64,000 nucleotides of DNA from Clostridiales bacterium VE202-21. Its GTDB lineage: Bacteria; Bacillota; Clostridia; Lachnospirales; Lachnospiraceae. The stretch's first letter is position 1. Each line of letters starts with the position of its first letter. Under the pieces are notes generated by a model. It ran no database searches, had not been told where the DNA came from, and saw only the letters and a program-made list of their open reading frames with translations. The stretch spans positions 1 through 64,000 of the forward strand of contig BAIF02000051.1 of NCBI GenBank assembly GCA_000509105.1, in the 5' to 3' direction. Shown here piece after piece: positions 8,595 to 17,663 of the stretch. Made by a program: the position numbers and the translations under genes.

Positions 8595-8617
8595 CAGGAC
8601 ACTGATTTCGTGTCCTG
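8595..8617 (+). terminator. stem-loop after the repeat-protein gene
   Basis: CAGGACAC and GTGTCCTG pair perfectly around a 7-nt loop, 3 bp after the stop codon. No T-run follows, so termination efficiency is uncertain. Confidence 0.45.
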
Positions 8618-8747
8618 AGGCATATATTTATATGGATGACATAGTACATGCGAAGGTGTAAAGCCTGTTAAGTTATTAAGTAAATGAAGCAGGATCGGTG
8701 TTTCTTTGGCAGGCTGCTCATTTCCGCAGCATAAACGGGGTGTTATA

Positions 8748-10031
8748 ATGAAAGGACAAAAGATGAAGGCAGCGCTGCTTGGACTGGGAACGGTGGGGAC
8801 GGGTGTTTATAAACTGATTCAGAGAAGATCAGATATAATGGAGCGCACGATAGGTGCGGAACTGGAGATATCACGGATACTCGTCCATGATATGAGCAAG
8901 AAAAGGGAAGGAATCGATCCTTCACTTCTGACTGATAACTGGCCGGAGATACTTGCGGATAATGATATCACAATTGTGATCGAAGTGATGGGGGGAATCG
9001 AGCCGGCCAGGACTATGATTTTGGAGGCTCTTCAAGCAGGCAGGCATGTAGTAACGGCCAACAAGGATCTGGTGGCAGAGTATGGCCGGGAACTACTGGA
9101 CGCCGCGGAGGAGAATCAGTGCGACTTTTTATTTGAGGCAGCTGTTGCAGGCGGAATTCCGATCATCCGTCCGCTGAAGCAGTGTCTGGCAGGAAATGAT
9201 ATTTCCGAGGTGATCGGGATTGTAAACGGGACTACCAACTATATTCTAACGAAGATGTTTGAAGAGAATATGAGTTTTGAGTCAGCGCTGGCGAAGGCAA
9301 CGGAACTTGGATATGCCGAGGCCGATCCAACAGCGGATGTGGAGGGGCTTGATGCGGGAAGAAAGGTAGCGATCATGGCGTCGATAGCATTTCATTCCAG
9401 GGTGGTATTTAAAGATGTTTATACAGAGGGAATCACGAGAATATCTTCGGAAGATATTGCGTATGCGAAAGAATTTGACAGTGTTATTAAGCTGCTTGGT
9501 GTAGCGCATAATACGGAAACCGGGATCGAGGTGGGGGTATATCCCATGCTGCTGAACAAAGAACATCCGCTTGCATCCGTGCGGGATTCATTTAATGCTG
9601 TATTTGTTCATGGCGATGCGGTAGATGACGCGATGTTTTATGGAAGAGGAGCAGGTGAACTGCCGACAGCCAGTGCGGTTGTTGGCGATATCATTGATGT
9701 GGCAAGAGACCTGCAGTATGGCTGTATGGGCAGAATCAGCTGTACATGTTACAGGGAGCTGCCGGTAAAAGATTTTAGTGAGGTCAGGAATAAGTTTTTT
9801 CTGAGGATGCAGGTGAAAAATCAGCCAGGCGTACTGGCGCGTATCGCACAGGTTTTCGGAGATCATAAGGTAAGCATTGCAAGGGTAGTCCAGAAGCATG
9901 TAAAGGAGAACCAGGCGGAACTTGTTATAGTGACAGAAAAGGTAAAAGAGTATCATTTACAGGATGCTCTGACAGGACTAAAGGAAATGGAGAGTATACT
10001 GGAAATCAGTAGTATTATCCGCGAGTACTAG
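8748..10031 (+). CDS. hom: homoserine dehydrogenase
   Basis: 427 residues. Reduces aspartate-semialdehyde to homoserine in threonine and methionine synthesis. N-terminal Rossmann fold (AALLGLGTVGTGVY), then VTANKDLVAEYG, the substrate-binding region (FEAAVAGGIPIIRPL, GIVNGTTNYILTKM, GYAEADPTADVEGLDAGRK) and a C-terminal ACT domain (FFLRMQVKNQPGVLARIAQVF) that usually gives threonine feedback. The start at 8748 is tentative. ATG 8763, preceded by AAAGGA, would remove five residues; the longer frame from 8706 adds a non-homologous-looking leader. Monofunctional, without an aspartokinase domain. Confidence 0.95.
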   Translation: MKGQKMKAALLGLGTVGTGVYKLIQRRSDIMERTIGAELEISRILVHDMSKKREGIDPSLLTDNWPEILADNDITIVIEVMGGIEPARTMILEALQAGRHVVTANKDLVAEYGRELLDAAEENQCDFLFEAAVAGGIPIIRPLKQCLAGNDISEVIGIVNGTTNYILTKMFEENMSFESALAKATELGYAEADPTADVEGLDAGRKVAIMASIAFHSRVVFKDVYTEGITRISSEDIAYAKEFDSVIKLLGVAHNTETGIEVGVYPMLLNKEHPLASVRDSFNAVFVHGDAVDDAMFYGRGAGELPTASAVVGDIIDVARDLQYGCMGRISCTCYRELPVKDFSEVRNKFFLRMQVKNQPGVLARIAQVFGDHKVSIARVVQKHVKENQAELVIVTEKVKEYHLQDALTGLKEMESILEISSIIREY

Positions 10032-10060
10032 TACTCTATCCGGCAATACAGGACTTTCAT

Positions 10061-10094
10061 AAAAGGGGTGTGATGAAGTTGACACACCTCTTTT
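10061..10094 (+). terminator. terminator of hom, overlapping the marR promoter
   Basis: AAAAGGGGTGTG (10061-10072) pairs with CACACCTCTTTT (10083-10094) with one mismatch; the 3' strand supplies the T-run. The marR -35 lies in the loop and 3' strand. Confidence 0.6.
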
Positions 10095-10107
10095 ATAATG
10101 GTATAAC
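10079..10107 (+). promoter_or_regulatory. promoter of the MarR gene
   Basis: TTGACA (10079-10084), 17-bp spacer, TATAAC (10102-10107). The spacer is formed from the terminator stem of hom. Confidence 0.75.
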
Positions 10108-10111
10108 AGTG

Positions 10112-10125
10112 TATAGCAAGCTATA
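10112..10125. promoter_or_regulatory. palindrome at the marR transcription start, possible autoregulatory operator
   Basis: TATAGC-AA-GCTATA is a perfect 6+2+6 palindrome lying across the predicted start site. That is where many MarR proteins bind to repress their own gene. Inference from position and symmetry only. Confidence 0.5.
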
Positions 10126-10152
10126 TATTGCCAGTACGGAAAGGAGAAAACC

Positions 10153-10587
10153 ATGGAGCGAAGAAACCAGCCGATTGGATTTACTATAAAACAAATCAAC
10201 AACGTTTTTGAGAAAGACTTGAATGGAAAGCTTAAAACTATTGGAATTACAGCTTCTCAATGTGCCGTGCTGGATTATCTGTTTCATACGAACAAAGAAG
10301 AAGTGAACCAGAGGGATGTCGAACGTCATCTGAGTTTGAAAAATCCGACAGTAACCGGGCTTTTAAAAAGGCTGGATGAAAAAGGTTTTATTCTCTGTGT
10401 CCCCAACGCGGCTGACAAACGGAGAAAGAACATTTATCTGACAGAAAAGGCATATGATATTCAGCGCAGGATGGAAGCTGACCGCAGAAAGATGGACAGA
10501 GAGATGACCAGAGGGATGACAAAAAAAGAGATTGCGGCATTAAACAGAGGTCTGGAGAAGATGCTTTATAACATCTCAGACCCATAA
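10153..10587 (+). CDS. MarR-family transcriptional regulator
   Basis: 144 residues. Winged helix-turn-helix with ITASQCAVLDYLFH, then NQRDVERHLSLKNPTVTGLLKRLDEKGFI as recognition helix and wing start, and NAADKRRKNIYLTEKA as the wing. The C-terminal helix (EIAALNRGLEKMLYNI) gives dimerisation. Start preceded by AAAGGAGAAAA. No transporter or detoxification gene lies next to it; the following genes are thyA and folA after a 74-bp gap, so its regulon is unknown. Confidence 0.88.
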   Translation: MERRNQPIGFTIKQINNVFEKDLNGKLKTIGITASQCAVLDYLFHTNKEEVNQRDVERHLSLKNPTVTGLLKRLDEKGFILCVPNAADKRRKNIYLTEKAYDIQRRMEADRRKMDREMTRGMTKKEIAALNRGLEKMLYNISDP

Positions 10588-10627
10588 AAATAGATAATAA
10601 TTTTCAGAATATTCAGAATATGGTGGG

Positions 10628-10648
10628 CAAAGGGGTCAGACCCCTTTG
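10628..10648. repeat. 21-bp perfect palindromic repeat, copy A
   Basis: CAAAGGGGTC and GACCCCTTTG flank one central base. The same 21-mer, in the opposite orientation, lies inside the GH38 gene at 28672-28692. Here it sits just before the thyA ribosome site and could fold as a hairpin in the leader. Confidence 0.85.
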
Positions 10649-10661
10649 AGGAAGGAGCGAC

Positions 10662-11510
10662 ATGAGTTACGCAGATAAGGTTTTTATTGGAATGTGCCGT
10701 GATATTATTGATCATGGTACCAGTACGGAGGGGGAAAAGGTGCGTCCCGTGTGGGAGGATGGCGCGCCGGCTTATACGGTAAAACGATTTGGGGTTGTGA
10801 ACCGGTATGATCTGAGGAAGGAGTTTCCGGCGCTTACGCTGCGCAGGACGGGGATTAAGAGCTGTGTGGACGAGCTGCTTTGGATCTGGCAGAAGAAGTC
10901 GAATAATATTAATGAGCTGAACAGCCATATTTGGGACAGCTGGGCTGACGAGGAAGGTTCGATTGGGAAGGCTTACGGGTATCAGATGGGCGTGAAGCAC
11001 CAGTACCGGGAGGGGATGATGGATCAGGTGGACCGGGTGATTTACGATCTGAAGAATAATCCCTACAGCCGCAGGATTATGACGAATATTTATGTACATC
11101 AGGACCTGCATGAGATGAATCTGTATCCCTGTGCTTACAGTATGACGTTTAATGTAACAAAGGAAAACGGCAGCGATAAGCTGACGCTGAACGCGATCCT
11201 GAATCAGCGGTCTCAGGATGTGCTGGCGGCTAATAACTGGAATGTGTGCCAGTATGCGGTGCTTGTCCATATGCTGGCGCAGGTTTGCGATATGCAGGCG
11301 GGGGAATTTGTTCATGTGATTGCGGATGCCCATATTTATGACAGGCATATACCGCTGATTGAAGAGCTGATTTCCAGGGAGCCGCTTCCGGCGCCACAGT
11401 TTTGGCTGAACCCGGAAGTGAAGGATTTCTATGCCTTTACGACGGATGATGTGAGGCTGGATCATTATGAGACACATCCTCAGATTAAAAATATTCCGAT
11501 TGCAGTATAG
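10662..11510 (+). CDS. thyA: thymidylate synthase
   Basis: 282 residues. Makes dTMP from dUMP with methylene-tetrahydrofolate. Visible: RRTGIKSCVDELLWIWQKKSN, HIWDSWADEEGSIGKAYGYQ, catalytic Cys in NLYPCAYSMTF, LNQRSQDVLAANNWN, and HVIADAHIYDRH for nucleotide binding. Start preceded by GGAAGGAG. Followed after 110 bp by dihydrofolate reductase, which regenerates the folate this enzyme oxidises. Confidence 0.96.
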   Translation: MSYADKVFIGMCRDIIDHGTSTEGEKVRPVWEDGAPAYTVKRFGVVNRYDLRKEFPALTLRRTGIKSCVDELLWIWQKKSNNINELNSHIWDSWADEEGSIGKAYGYQMGVKHQYREGMMDQVDRVIYDLKNNPYSRRIMTNIYVHQDLHEMNLYPCAYSMTFNVTKENGSDKLTLNAILNQRSQDVLAANNWNVCQYAVLVHMLAQVCDMQAGEFVHVIADAHIYDRHIPLIEELISREPLPAPQFWLNPEVKDFYAFTTDDVRLDHYETHPQIKNIPIAV

Positions 11511-11620
11511 AGGGGCAGCAAAAACTAGCAGAAGCAGAAATGGAAGGATTTTACAAAGATACTGGTTTACTGCCGTCAAATAAGGCATTAGAAAATGTTG
11601 GATAAACAGGAGGATAATAT

Positions 11621-12112
11621 ATGAAATTAATAGCTTCAGCAGATAAGAACTGGGGAATTGGCTTTAAAAATAAATTGTTGGTGAGTATTCCGACGGATAT
11701 GAAGTTTTTCCGTCAGACGACAACAGGGAAGGTTGTAGTGATGGGGCGTAAGACTTTGGAAAGTTTTCCAAACGGGCTGCCTTTAAAAAACAGAACTAAT
11801 ATTGTATTGACGGGCAACAAAGATTACCGTGTAAAAGACGCGGTTATTGTCCATACTCTAGAGGAGCTGCAGGAAGAACTGAAACGTTACCAATCGGATG
11901 ACATCTATGTGATCGGGGGAGAAAGAATTTACCGCCAGCTTCTTCCCCTTTGCGATACCGCTTATATTACCCGGATTGACCACGCGTTTCAGGCGGACAC
12001 ATTTTTGCCGAATCTGGATGAACTGGAAGATTGGAAGATGACAGAGGAAGGGGAGGAGCAGACCTGCTTTGACCTGGAATTCAGATTTACTAAATACGAG
12101 AGACGGGCATAA
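11621..12112 (+). CDS. folA: dihydrofolate reductase
   Basis: 163 residues. Reduces dihydrofolate with NADPH. Motifs: LIASADKNWGIGFKNKLLVSIPTDMKFFRQTT, described as WGIG...N-L.....D...F (Asp substrate contact), VVMGRKTLESFP for NADPH, and IYVIGGERIYRQLLP. AGGAGG precedes the start. Pairs functionally with thyA just upstream. The 110-bp gap between them encodes no supported gene. Confidence 0.95.
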   Translation: MKLIASADKNWGIGFKNKLLVSIPTDMKFFRQTTTGKVVVMGRKTLESFPNGLPLKNRTNIVLTGNKDYRVKDAVIVHTLEELQEELKRYQSDDIYVIGGERIYRQLLPLCDTAYITRIDHAFQADTFLPNLDELEDWKMTEEGEEQTCFDLEFRFTKYERRA

Positions 12113-12155
12113 GAATACAGCAGTTATATTGCTGGGAAAAAGGAAGTGGTGTTAC

Positions 12156-13178
12156 ATGGCCGGCATTTACAATGGAAATGGAAAAAGAACAGAAGCTGTT
12201 TGCCGGAAAATGGCAGCCGTTTTGCTGATGTGTCTGTTATTCGGAATGTCTTGCCTTTTGTCAGGCTGCTCAAAAGCAAAGCAGCAGGAAGGGACAAGCA
12301 CGGATGACGACAGGATCAAAGTGGTTACAACCATATTTCCCCAGTATGATTTTGTCAGACAGATAGCAGGCGGCAGGGCAGACCTGAAGATGCTTCTGAA
12401 GCCCGGGGAGGAGAGCCATTCTTATGAGCCTACTCCTCAGGATATCATAGCCATCCAGAACTGTGATCTTTTTATCTATGTGGGCGGGGAAAATGACGAA
12501 TGGGTGGAGGATATCCTGTCCTCAATGGACACAGGCAGGATGGCAACACTACGCCTGGTAGACTGTGTTGATACCGTGGAGGAAGAACATGTTGAAGGGA
12601 TGAAGGAAAATCACCGGGAAGAGGAGGAAAACCAGGGGGAATATGATGAACATGTGTGGACATCTCCTAAAAATGCGGTGAAGATTGTGGATAACATCAC
12701 GCAACTGCTGTGCAGGGCAGATGCTGAAAATGCGGATGCCTATAAGCGGGATGCAGAAACCTATATACACAAACTTGAGGATCTGGATGCGCAGTTCAGG
12801 CAAGTGGTGGAGGAATCTGACCGGGATACTATTCTGTTTGGGGACAGGTTTCCGTTCCGCTATTTTGCGGATGAGTACGGACTTAGGTATTATGCCGCAT
12901 TTCCCGGATGCGCCTCGGATACGGAACCCAGCGCGGCCACCATGGCTTTTTTAATTAACAAAGTGAAGGAAGAAAAAATACCGGTTGTTCTAAAAATGGA
13001 ACTGAGCAGTGATCATATTTCCCGGGCCATTGCAGAGGCAACAGGGGCGGAAGTAAAAGTGTTTTACAGCTGTCATAATATTAGCGCAAAACAATTTCAG
13101 AATGGCGAAACCTATGTGAGTTTGATGGAAAAAAATGTAGAGACATTAAGGGAGGCATTGTCAGATGGCACTGATTAA
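12156..13178 (+). CDS. zinc/manganese ABC transporter substrate-binding lipoprotein
   Basis: 340 residues. Lipoprotein signal: a basic start, hydrophobic AAVLLMCLLFGMSCLLSGC and a lipidated Cys near residue 38. ZnuA/TroA fold: VVTTIFPQYDFVRQIAG, EESHSYEPTPQDI (His ligand), a short Glu/His-rich loop (about residues 145-165), then DEHVWTSPKNA (second His), and a third likely ligand at SSDHISRAIAEATGA. The start at 12156 is chosen because the longer frame from 12069 lies inside folA. First of three genes forming a complete importer; its 3' end overlaps the ATPase gene by 14 bp. Metal choice is not certain. Confidence 0.9.
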   Translation: MAGIYNGNGKRTEAVCRKMAAVLLMCLLFGMSCLLSGCSKAKQQEGTSTDDDRIKVVTTIFPQYDFVRQIAGGRADLKMLLKPGEESHSYEPTPQDIIAIQNCDLFIYVGGENDEWVEDILSSMDTGRMATLRLVDCVDTVEEEHVEGMKENHREEEENQGEYDEHVWTSPKNAVKIVDNITQLLCRADAENADAYKRDAETYIHKLEDLDAQFRQVVEESDRDTILFGDRFPFRYFADEYGLRYYAAFPGCASDTEPSAATMAFLINKVKEEKIPVVLKMELSSDHISRAIAEATGAEVKVFYSCHNISAKQFQNGETYVSLMEKNVETLREALSDGTD

Positions 13179-13878
13179 ATGTGAAAACATTTCAATTGCA
13201 TACGAAGGCCAGACGGTTGTGCATGACCTGTCTTTTCAGGTGAGTGAAGATGACTATCTTTGCATTGTCGGGGAAAATGGTTCCGGCAAGAGTACTCTGG
13301 TGAAAAGCATTCTGGGGCTGAAGAACCCGGTAAAGGGGAAGATTATTCTGGGAGACGGCCTTTCCCAGAATGAGATCGGGTATCTGCCGCAGCAGACGGA
13401 TGTACAAAAAGATTTTCCGGCAAGTGTCTATGAAGTGGTACTGTCGGGGCGGCTGAACGGCAGGGGGATGCGTCCCTTTTATACCGCGGCGGACAAGCGC
13501 AGTGCAAGAGAGAATATGGAACTGCTGGGTATCCGGGAACTGGAAAGACAGTGTTTCCGGGATTTGTCCGGCGGACAGAAGCAGAGGGTTCTGCTTGCCA
13601 GGGCTTTGTGTGCTACCAGGAAATTACTGCTCCTGGATGAGCCTGTAACCGGCCTGGACCCGATTGTGACCCAGGAGTTTTATCAGCTGATTAAACAGAT
13701 CAACAGAGATTCCCGGATTGCAGTGGTTATGGTATCCCACGACATTGAAAGTACCATGGAATATGCCAGCCACATACTGCATCTCCAGGAGACCGTCCTG
13801 TTCTTCGGGACGGCAGAAGAATACAGGAACAGCGAGATTGGAAAGGCATTTCTGGGAGGTGGACAGCGTGTTAGATAA
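13165..13878 (+). CDS. metal ABC transporter ATP-binding protein
   Basis: 237 residues. Walker A GENGSGKSTLVK, Q-loop YLPQQTDVQ, signature LSGGQKQRVLLARAL, Walker B KLLLLDEPVTGLDP and H-loop VMVSHD are all intact. Belongs to the ZnuC/TroB type by length and by neighbours. Energises uptake through the permease that follows. Confidence 0.93.
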   Translation: MALIKCENISIAYEGQTVVHDLSFQVSEDDYLCIVGENGSGKSTLVKSILGLKNPVKGKIILGDGLSQNEIGYLPQQTDVQKDFPASVYEVVLSGRLNGRGMRPFYTAADKRSARENMELLGIRELERQCFRDLSGGQKQRVLLARALCATRKLLLLDEPVTGLDPIVTQEFYQLIKQINRDSRIAVVMVSHDIESTMEYASHILHLQETVLFFGTAEEYRNSEIGKAFLGGGQRVR

Positions 13879-14695
13879 ACTAATTGAAATGTTCTCCTAT
13901 CCGTTTATGGTAAGGGCCATACTGGTGGGGACGATGGTATCGCTTTGCTCTGCCCTTCTGGGAGTTAGTCTTGTGCTGAAGCGGTATTCCATGATTGGGG
14001 ACGGCTTGTCCCATGTGGGGTTCGGCGCCCTGGCCATTGCAGCCGCAGCCAATGCGGCACCGCTTGCAGTGGCTATTCCGGTGGTGGTTCTGGCAGCGGT
14101 TCTTCTGCTGCGGATCAGCGGCAGCAGCAAAATCAAAGGGGATGCGGCTATTGCACTGATTTCAACGAGCGCTCTCGCGGTGGGAGTCATGGTGATATCA
14201 ATGACCACAGGCATGAATACAGATGTCTATAATTATATGTTTGGGAGCATTCTGGCCATGAGCAGCGGGGATGTCAGAATGAGTGTCCTCCTTTCTGCGG
14301 CAGTACTGATTCTATATATTCTGTTTTACCATAAGATTTTTGCGATCACATTCGACGAGACTTTTGCCCAGGCTACGGGGGTAAAAGCCAATCTCTACAA
14401 TACATTGATCGCCGTTCTCACAGCGGTTACCATTGTTCTGGGAATGCGCATGATGGGGGCGCTGTTGATTTCAAGCCTTATTATATTCCCGGCTCTGACT
14501 TCCATGAGGGTGTGCAGGACATTTAAAAGTGTGGTTATAAATTCGGCGGTCATATCCGTCGTATGTCTGTTTATCGGTATTACCGTCTCCTACGTATGGG
14601 CAACACCGGCGGGTGCAAGTGTGGTTATTGTAAATATCGCTGCGCTGTTGATCTATACGATTGCGGGGGCAGTAAAGAATAAAACCTTTCAGTAA
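13868..14695 (+). CDS. metal ABC transporter permease (ZnuB/TroC family)
   Basis: 275 residues with about eight membrane segments. Begins LDKLIEMFSYPFMVRAILVG after a GTG start; GGGAGGTGG lies just upstream and the start overlaps the ATPase stop by 11 bp. Family features include LKRYSMIGDGLSHVGFGALA and MMGALLISSLIIFPALTSM. Completes the SBP-ATPase-permease set. Confidence 0.92.
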   Translation: MLDKLIEMFSYPFMVRAILVGTMVSLCSALLGVSLVLKRYSMIGDGLSHVGFGALAIAAAANAAPLAVAIPVVVLAAVLLLRISGSSKIKGDAAIALISTSALAVGVMVISMTTGMNTDVYNYMFGSILAMSSGDVRMSVLLSAAVLILYILFYHKIFAITFDETFAQATGVKANLYNTLIAVLTAVTIVLGMRMMGALLISSLIIFPALTSMRVCRTFKSVVINSAVISVVCLFIGITVSYVWATPAGASVVIVNIAALLIYTIAGAVKNKTFQ

Positions 14696-14716
14696 ACGAA
14701 TGAAAATGGAGGACGT

Positions 14717-15346
14717 ATGTTAGGAACGGCGGCAATATTCATGACAGTCTTCGGTCTGGTATATTTTTTCTGGAAAGACAGCGGCAGCAGAAAACCACTT
14801 ATATTTAAGGCACTGGCTACGTTCATGCCCGTACTGCTGGCGCTTTCTGCTGCCGTGTCTTCACAGACTCCTCTGGCTTGGTGGACCTTTGCCGGGATCG
14901 TCTGCTATATGGCAGCGGACGTACTTCTGGAAATATGGTTTCTGGCAGGCGTTGCCTCTTTCGGAGCGGGACACATCTGCCTGATAACCGGTATCCTGCT
15001 GGATGGGCGGGGCTGGCGGAGCGCAGTCATTTCGTTTGTAATTCTGTATGGTTTTATGTTTTTGATTCTCAGGCCTCACCTGGATAGACTGGAAAGACGG
15101 CTGCTGGTCCCGGGGTTTGTCTATGCGGCACTGCTTTGTATCATGGCCGCTATGATGGCGTCCTGGGGGATACATGCCGGCAGTATACAAGGGATCATCG
15201 GGGGAGCCGGGGGGATCTTTTTTGTTATATCGGATACGATTCTGGGGTGGAGCCATTTGAGCGGGAAAAGAACCCGCTGGCACAGCGCCGTACTTCTGAC
15301 ACTTTATTATCTGGCTGTATATTTTCTGGCGGTCAGTCTGTACTGA
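14717..15346 (+). CDS. YhhN/TMEM86-family membrane protein
   Basis: 209 residues with seven to eight hydrophobic segments. The pattern (KPLIFKALATFMPVLLAL near the start, CYMAADVLLE, ASFGAGHICLI, VISDTILGWSHL) matches the YhhN family, which includes eukaryotic lysoplasmalogenase TMEM86B. Bacterial substrate is less well defined, though plasmalogens occur in many anaerobic Firmicutes. Follows the metal importer after 21 bp and may be co-transcribed. Confidence 0.8.
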   Translation: MLGTAAIFMTVFGLVYFFWKDSGSRKPLIFKALATFMPVLLALSAAVSSQTPLAWWTFAGIVCYMAADVLLEIWFLAGVASFGAGHICLITGILLDGRGWRSAVISFVILYGFMFLILRPHLDRLERRLLVPGFVYAALLCIMAAMMASWGIHAGSIQGIIGGAGGIFFVISDTILGWSHLSGKRTRWHSAVLLTLYYLAVYFLAVSLY

Positions 15347-15511
15347 AGAGGGCTTTTATATCTTCGGATAAGGTGGAAGGACAGTGGCGTATATGTTTCA
15401 ATAGGACAGACACTTTCTCCACTTCCACTATCTTCCGGTTTATGGTAAGCGTTCTCTTCGTCCGCTCCCGGAGCAAAAGCTCGTGATTCGAATCCCGATT
15501 ATATTTTATCA

Positions 15512-15540
15512 TTGACAAAGTGAAAAGCAGACACTATAAT
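15512..15540 (+). promoter_or_regulatory. promoter of the ilvB T-box leader
   Basis: TTGACA (15512-15517), exact 17-bp spacer, TATAAT (15535-15540). A consensus promoter, 400 bp before the ilvB start. The stretch 15347-15511 holds no supported gene. Confidence 0.92.
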
Positions 15541-15906
15541 AAGTATAACTTTTAGCAATTTAAAGCCTACCCAAATGGGACCGCGTAACAGAGGCCCTGC
15601 AGGCTGGTCTGCAGCATTGCTGCAGGTTAATGTATGTGAAATGCAGTGATAAGGAGGAGTACATAATTACCGGAAGCTAAGAGAGAAGGCGGCAGGTGCG
15701 AGTCTTCGTGAAGGAATTATGGAAGTAGCCTTTGAGCAGTGGACCGAACAGGTGAATGCCCCAGTAAGCTCCAACGTGATTCCTACGTTACAGGGAAGCA
15801 GTATCGGACAGCGGTTCCCGTACTGACAGAGTGCAGAGAAGATTTCTCTGAATTTAGGTGGTAACACGGATTGGATATTCGCCCTAAGCTAGTAATAGCT
15901 TAGGGC
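15541..15906 (+). promoter_or_regulatory. T-box riboswitch with terminator, controlling ilvB
   Basis: Landmarks in order: GGAGGAGTACATA (AG-bulge region of stem I, near 15654), AAGAGAGAAGGCG (K-turn, near 15679), the T-box sequence TAGGTGGTAACACGG near 15855, and an intrinsic terminator GCCCTAAGCTA/TAGCTTAGGGC with TTTCTT (15881-15910). Uncharged tRNA should stabilise the antiterminator and allow ilvB transcription. The specifier codon is not settled by eye; GAA-GTA-GCC near 15720 would give valine, but Leu or Ile readings are not excluded. Confidence 0.85.
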
Positions 15907-15942
15907 TTTCTTATGATTTAGGAAATTCAAGGAGGTATATGT

Positions 15943-17661
15943 ATGAGACAGATTTCAGGAAACAAATTATTGGTTAAGGCGCTGAAGGAAGAGGGGGTAG
16001 ACACCCTGTTTGGCTATCCGGGGGCATGTACGATTGACCTGAGCGATGAACTTTACAGACAGGATGATATCAGAGTGATCCTCCCGCGGCATGAGCAGGC
16101 CCTTGTGCACGAGGCGGATGCTTATGCCAGGACAACGGGAAAAGTCGGCGTATGCCTGGTTACAAGCGGGCCTGGGGCAACCAACCTGGTAACAGGCCTG
16201 GCGACGGCCAACTATGACAGTGTGCCGCTTGTATGCTTTACGGGGCAGGTAGCCAGACATCTGATTGGAAACGACGCATTCCAGGAGGTTGATATCGTAG
16301 GCATTACCAGAAGCATTACAAAATATGGGGTGACAGTCCGCAATAGAGAGGACTTGGGCCGGATCATTAAAGAAGCCTTTTACATAGCCAGTACAGGAAA
16401 GCCTGGGCCGGTGCTCATTGATCTGCCGAAAGACGTGATGGCAGAACTGGGCAGCCCGGAATATCCTTCCGATGTCAACATCCGGGGGTACAAACCGAAT
16501 ACTAATGTACACATCGGGCAGCTGAAGAAGGCGATTAAGATGCTGAACAAGGCAAAGAAACCACTCTTTCTTGCAGGAGGCGGAGTCAATATCGCCAGAG
16601 CAAACAGCATTTTTACGGAAGTTGCTGAGAAGACGAATGTACCCGTAATAACAACGGTCATGGGGCGAGGCGCGATTCCGACAAATCATCCGCTGTACAT
16701 TGGCAATCTGGGCATGCATGGCGCGTATGCAGCAAATATGGCAGTCAGTGAGTGCGACCTGCTGTTCTCCATAGGAACCAGATTCAATGACCGTATTACG
16801 GGCAAGCTTCATGCATTTGCCCCGAAAGCGCAGATAGTACATATCGATATCGACACGGCAGCCATTTCCAGGAACATTCATGTAGATATCCCGATTGTAG
16901 CTGATGCTAAGGAAGCGATCTTGAAAATGCAGGAGTACGTTGAGCCATGCAACACAACGAAATGGCTGGGGCAGATTAGCGAATGGAAGACGAACCACCC
17001 ATTGGATATGAAGAAGCACGCCGAGATGGGGCCGAAAGATATTATAGAGGAGATCAACCGGCAGTTTGATGAAGCTATTATTGTAACTGACGTGGGACAG
17101 CATCAGATGTTTGCTGCACAGTATGCGGAGATCACCGAGAAGAAACGGATCATCATGTCCGGTGGACTTGGTACCATGGGATATGGTTTTCCAGGAGCAG
17201 TCGGCGCCAAGCTGGGCAATCCGGATACGCCGGTCATCGCTATTTCCGGGGACGGGGGCATGCAGATGAATATCCAGGAGTTCGCAACTGCGGTGCTGGA
17301 AGAATTGCCGGTGATCCTCTGCGTATTCAATAATGCGTATCTCGGCATGGTACGGCAGTGGCAGAAGCTGTTCTACGGGAAGCGATACGGCATGACAAAC
17401 CTGCGCTCCGGTGCGCTTTTCCGCAGGACCGATGGAAAAGAGATGCCCGAATACACACCGGATTTCATAAAACTGGCAGAGAGCTACGGGGCAAAGGGCA
17501 TCAGAGTCACCAAAACGGAAGAAATCTCTGCTGCCTTTGAAGAGGCAAAGAAGAACACGAAAACACCGACCCTGATAGAATTTATCATTGATCAGGAAGA
17601 GATGGTATTCCCGATGATCCAGCCGGGAGGGACTCTGGAAGAGATGATTGTGGACTGCTAG
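15943..17661 (+). CDS. ilvB: acetolactate synthase large subunit
   Basis: 572 residues. Condenses pyruvate with pyruvate or 2-oxobutyrate in valine, leucine and isoleucine synthesis. Three-domain thiamine-diphosphate enzyme: catalytic Glu in LPRHEQALVHEADAYA, FAD/activation region in the middle (TVMGRGAIPTNHPLYIGNLG), and the ThDP-Mg motif GDGGMQMNIQEFATA with FNNAYLGMVRQW. Start preceded by AAGGAGG. Regulated by the T-box upstream. Partner small subunit lies 172 bp downstream. Confidence 0.97.
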   Translation: MRQISGNKLLVKALKEEGVDTLFGYPGACTIDLSDELYRQDDIRVILPRHEQALVHEADAYARTTGKVGVCLVTSGPGATNLVTGLATANYDSVPLVCFTGQVARHLIGNDAFQEVDIVGITRSITKYGVTVRNREDLGRIIKEAFYIASTGKPGPVLIDLPKDVMAELGSPEYPSDVNIRGYKPNTNVHIGQLKKAIKMLNKAKKPLFLAGGGVNIARANSIFTEVAEKTNVPVITTVMGRGAIPTNHPLYIGNLGMHGAYAANMAVSECDLLFSIGTRFNDRITGKLHAFAPKAQIVHIDIDTAAISRNIHVDIPIVADAKEAILKMQEYVEPCNTTKWLGQISEWKTNHPLDMKKHAEMGPKDIIEEINRQFDEAIIVTDVGQHQMFAAQYAEITEKKRIIMSGGLGTMGYGFPGAVGAKLGNPDTPVIAISGDGGMQMNIQEFATAVLEELPVILCVFNNAYLGMVRQWQKLFYGKRYGMTNLRSGALFRRTDGKEMPEYTPDFIKLAESYGAKGIRVTKTEEISAAFEEAKKNTKTPTLIEFIIDQEEMVFPMIQPGGTLEEMIVDC

Positions 17662-17663
17662 AG

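Noticed and set aside
10566-11588. 340-codon open frame on the minus strand
   Set aside because: It lies antisense to thyA, which has complete motifs; composition looks like a shadow frame.
11516-11605. Short frame reading KLAEAEMEGFYKDTG after thyA
   Set aside because: No start, no ribosome site and no known family; could be a remnant but support is too weak.
15478-15500. T-arm-like GATTCGAATCCCG before the ilvB promoter, possible tRNA or attachment site
   Set aside because: No acceptor, D or anticodon arms can be folded around it and no integrase is nearby.
15967-17103. 378-codon minus-strand frame
   Set aside because: Antisense to ilvB with no recognisable domain or ribosome site.
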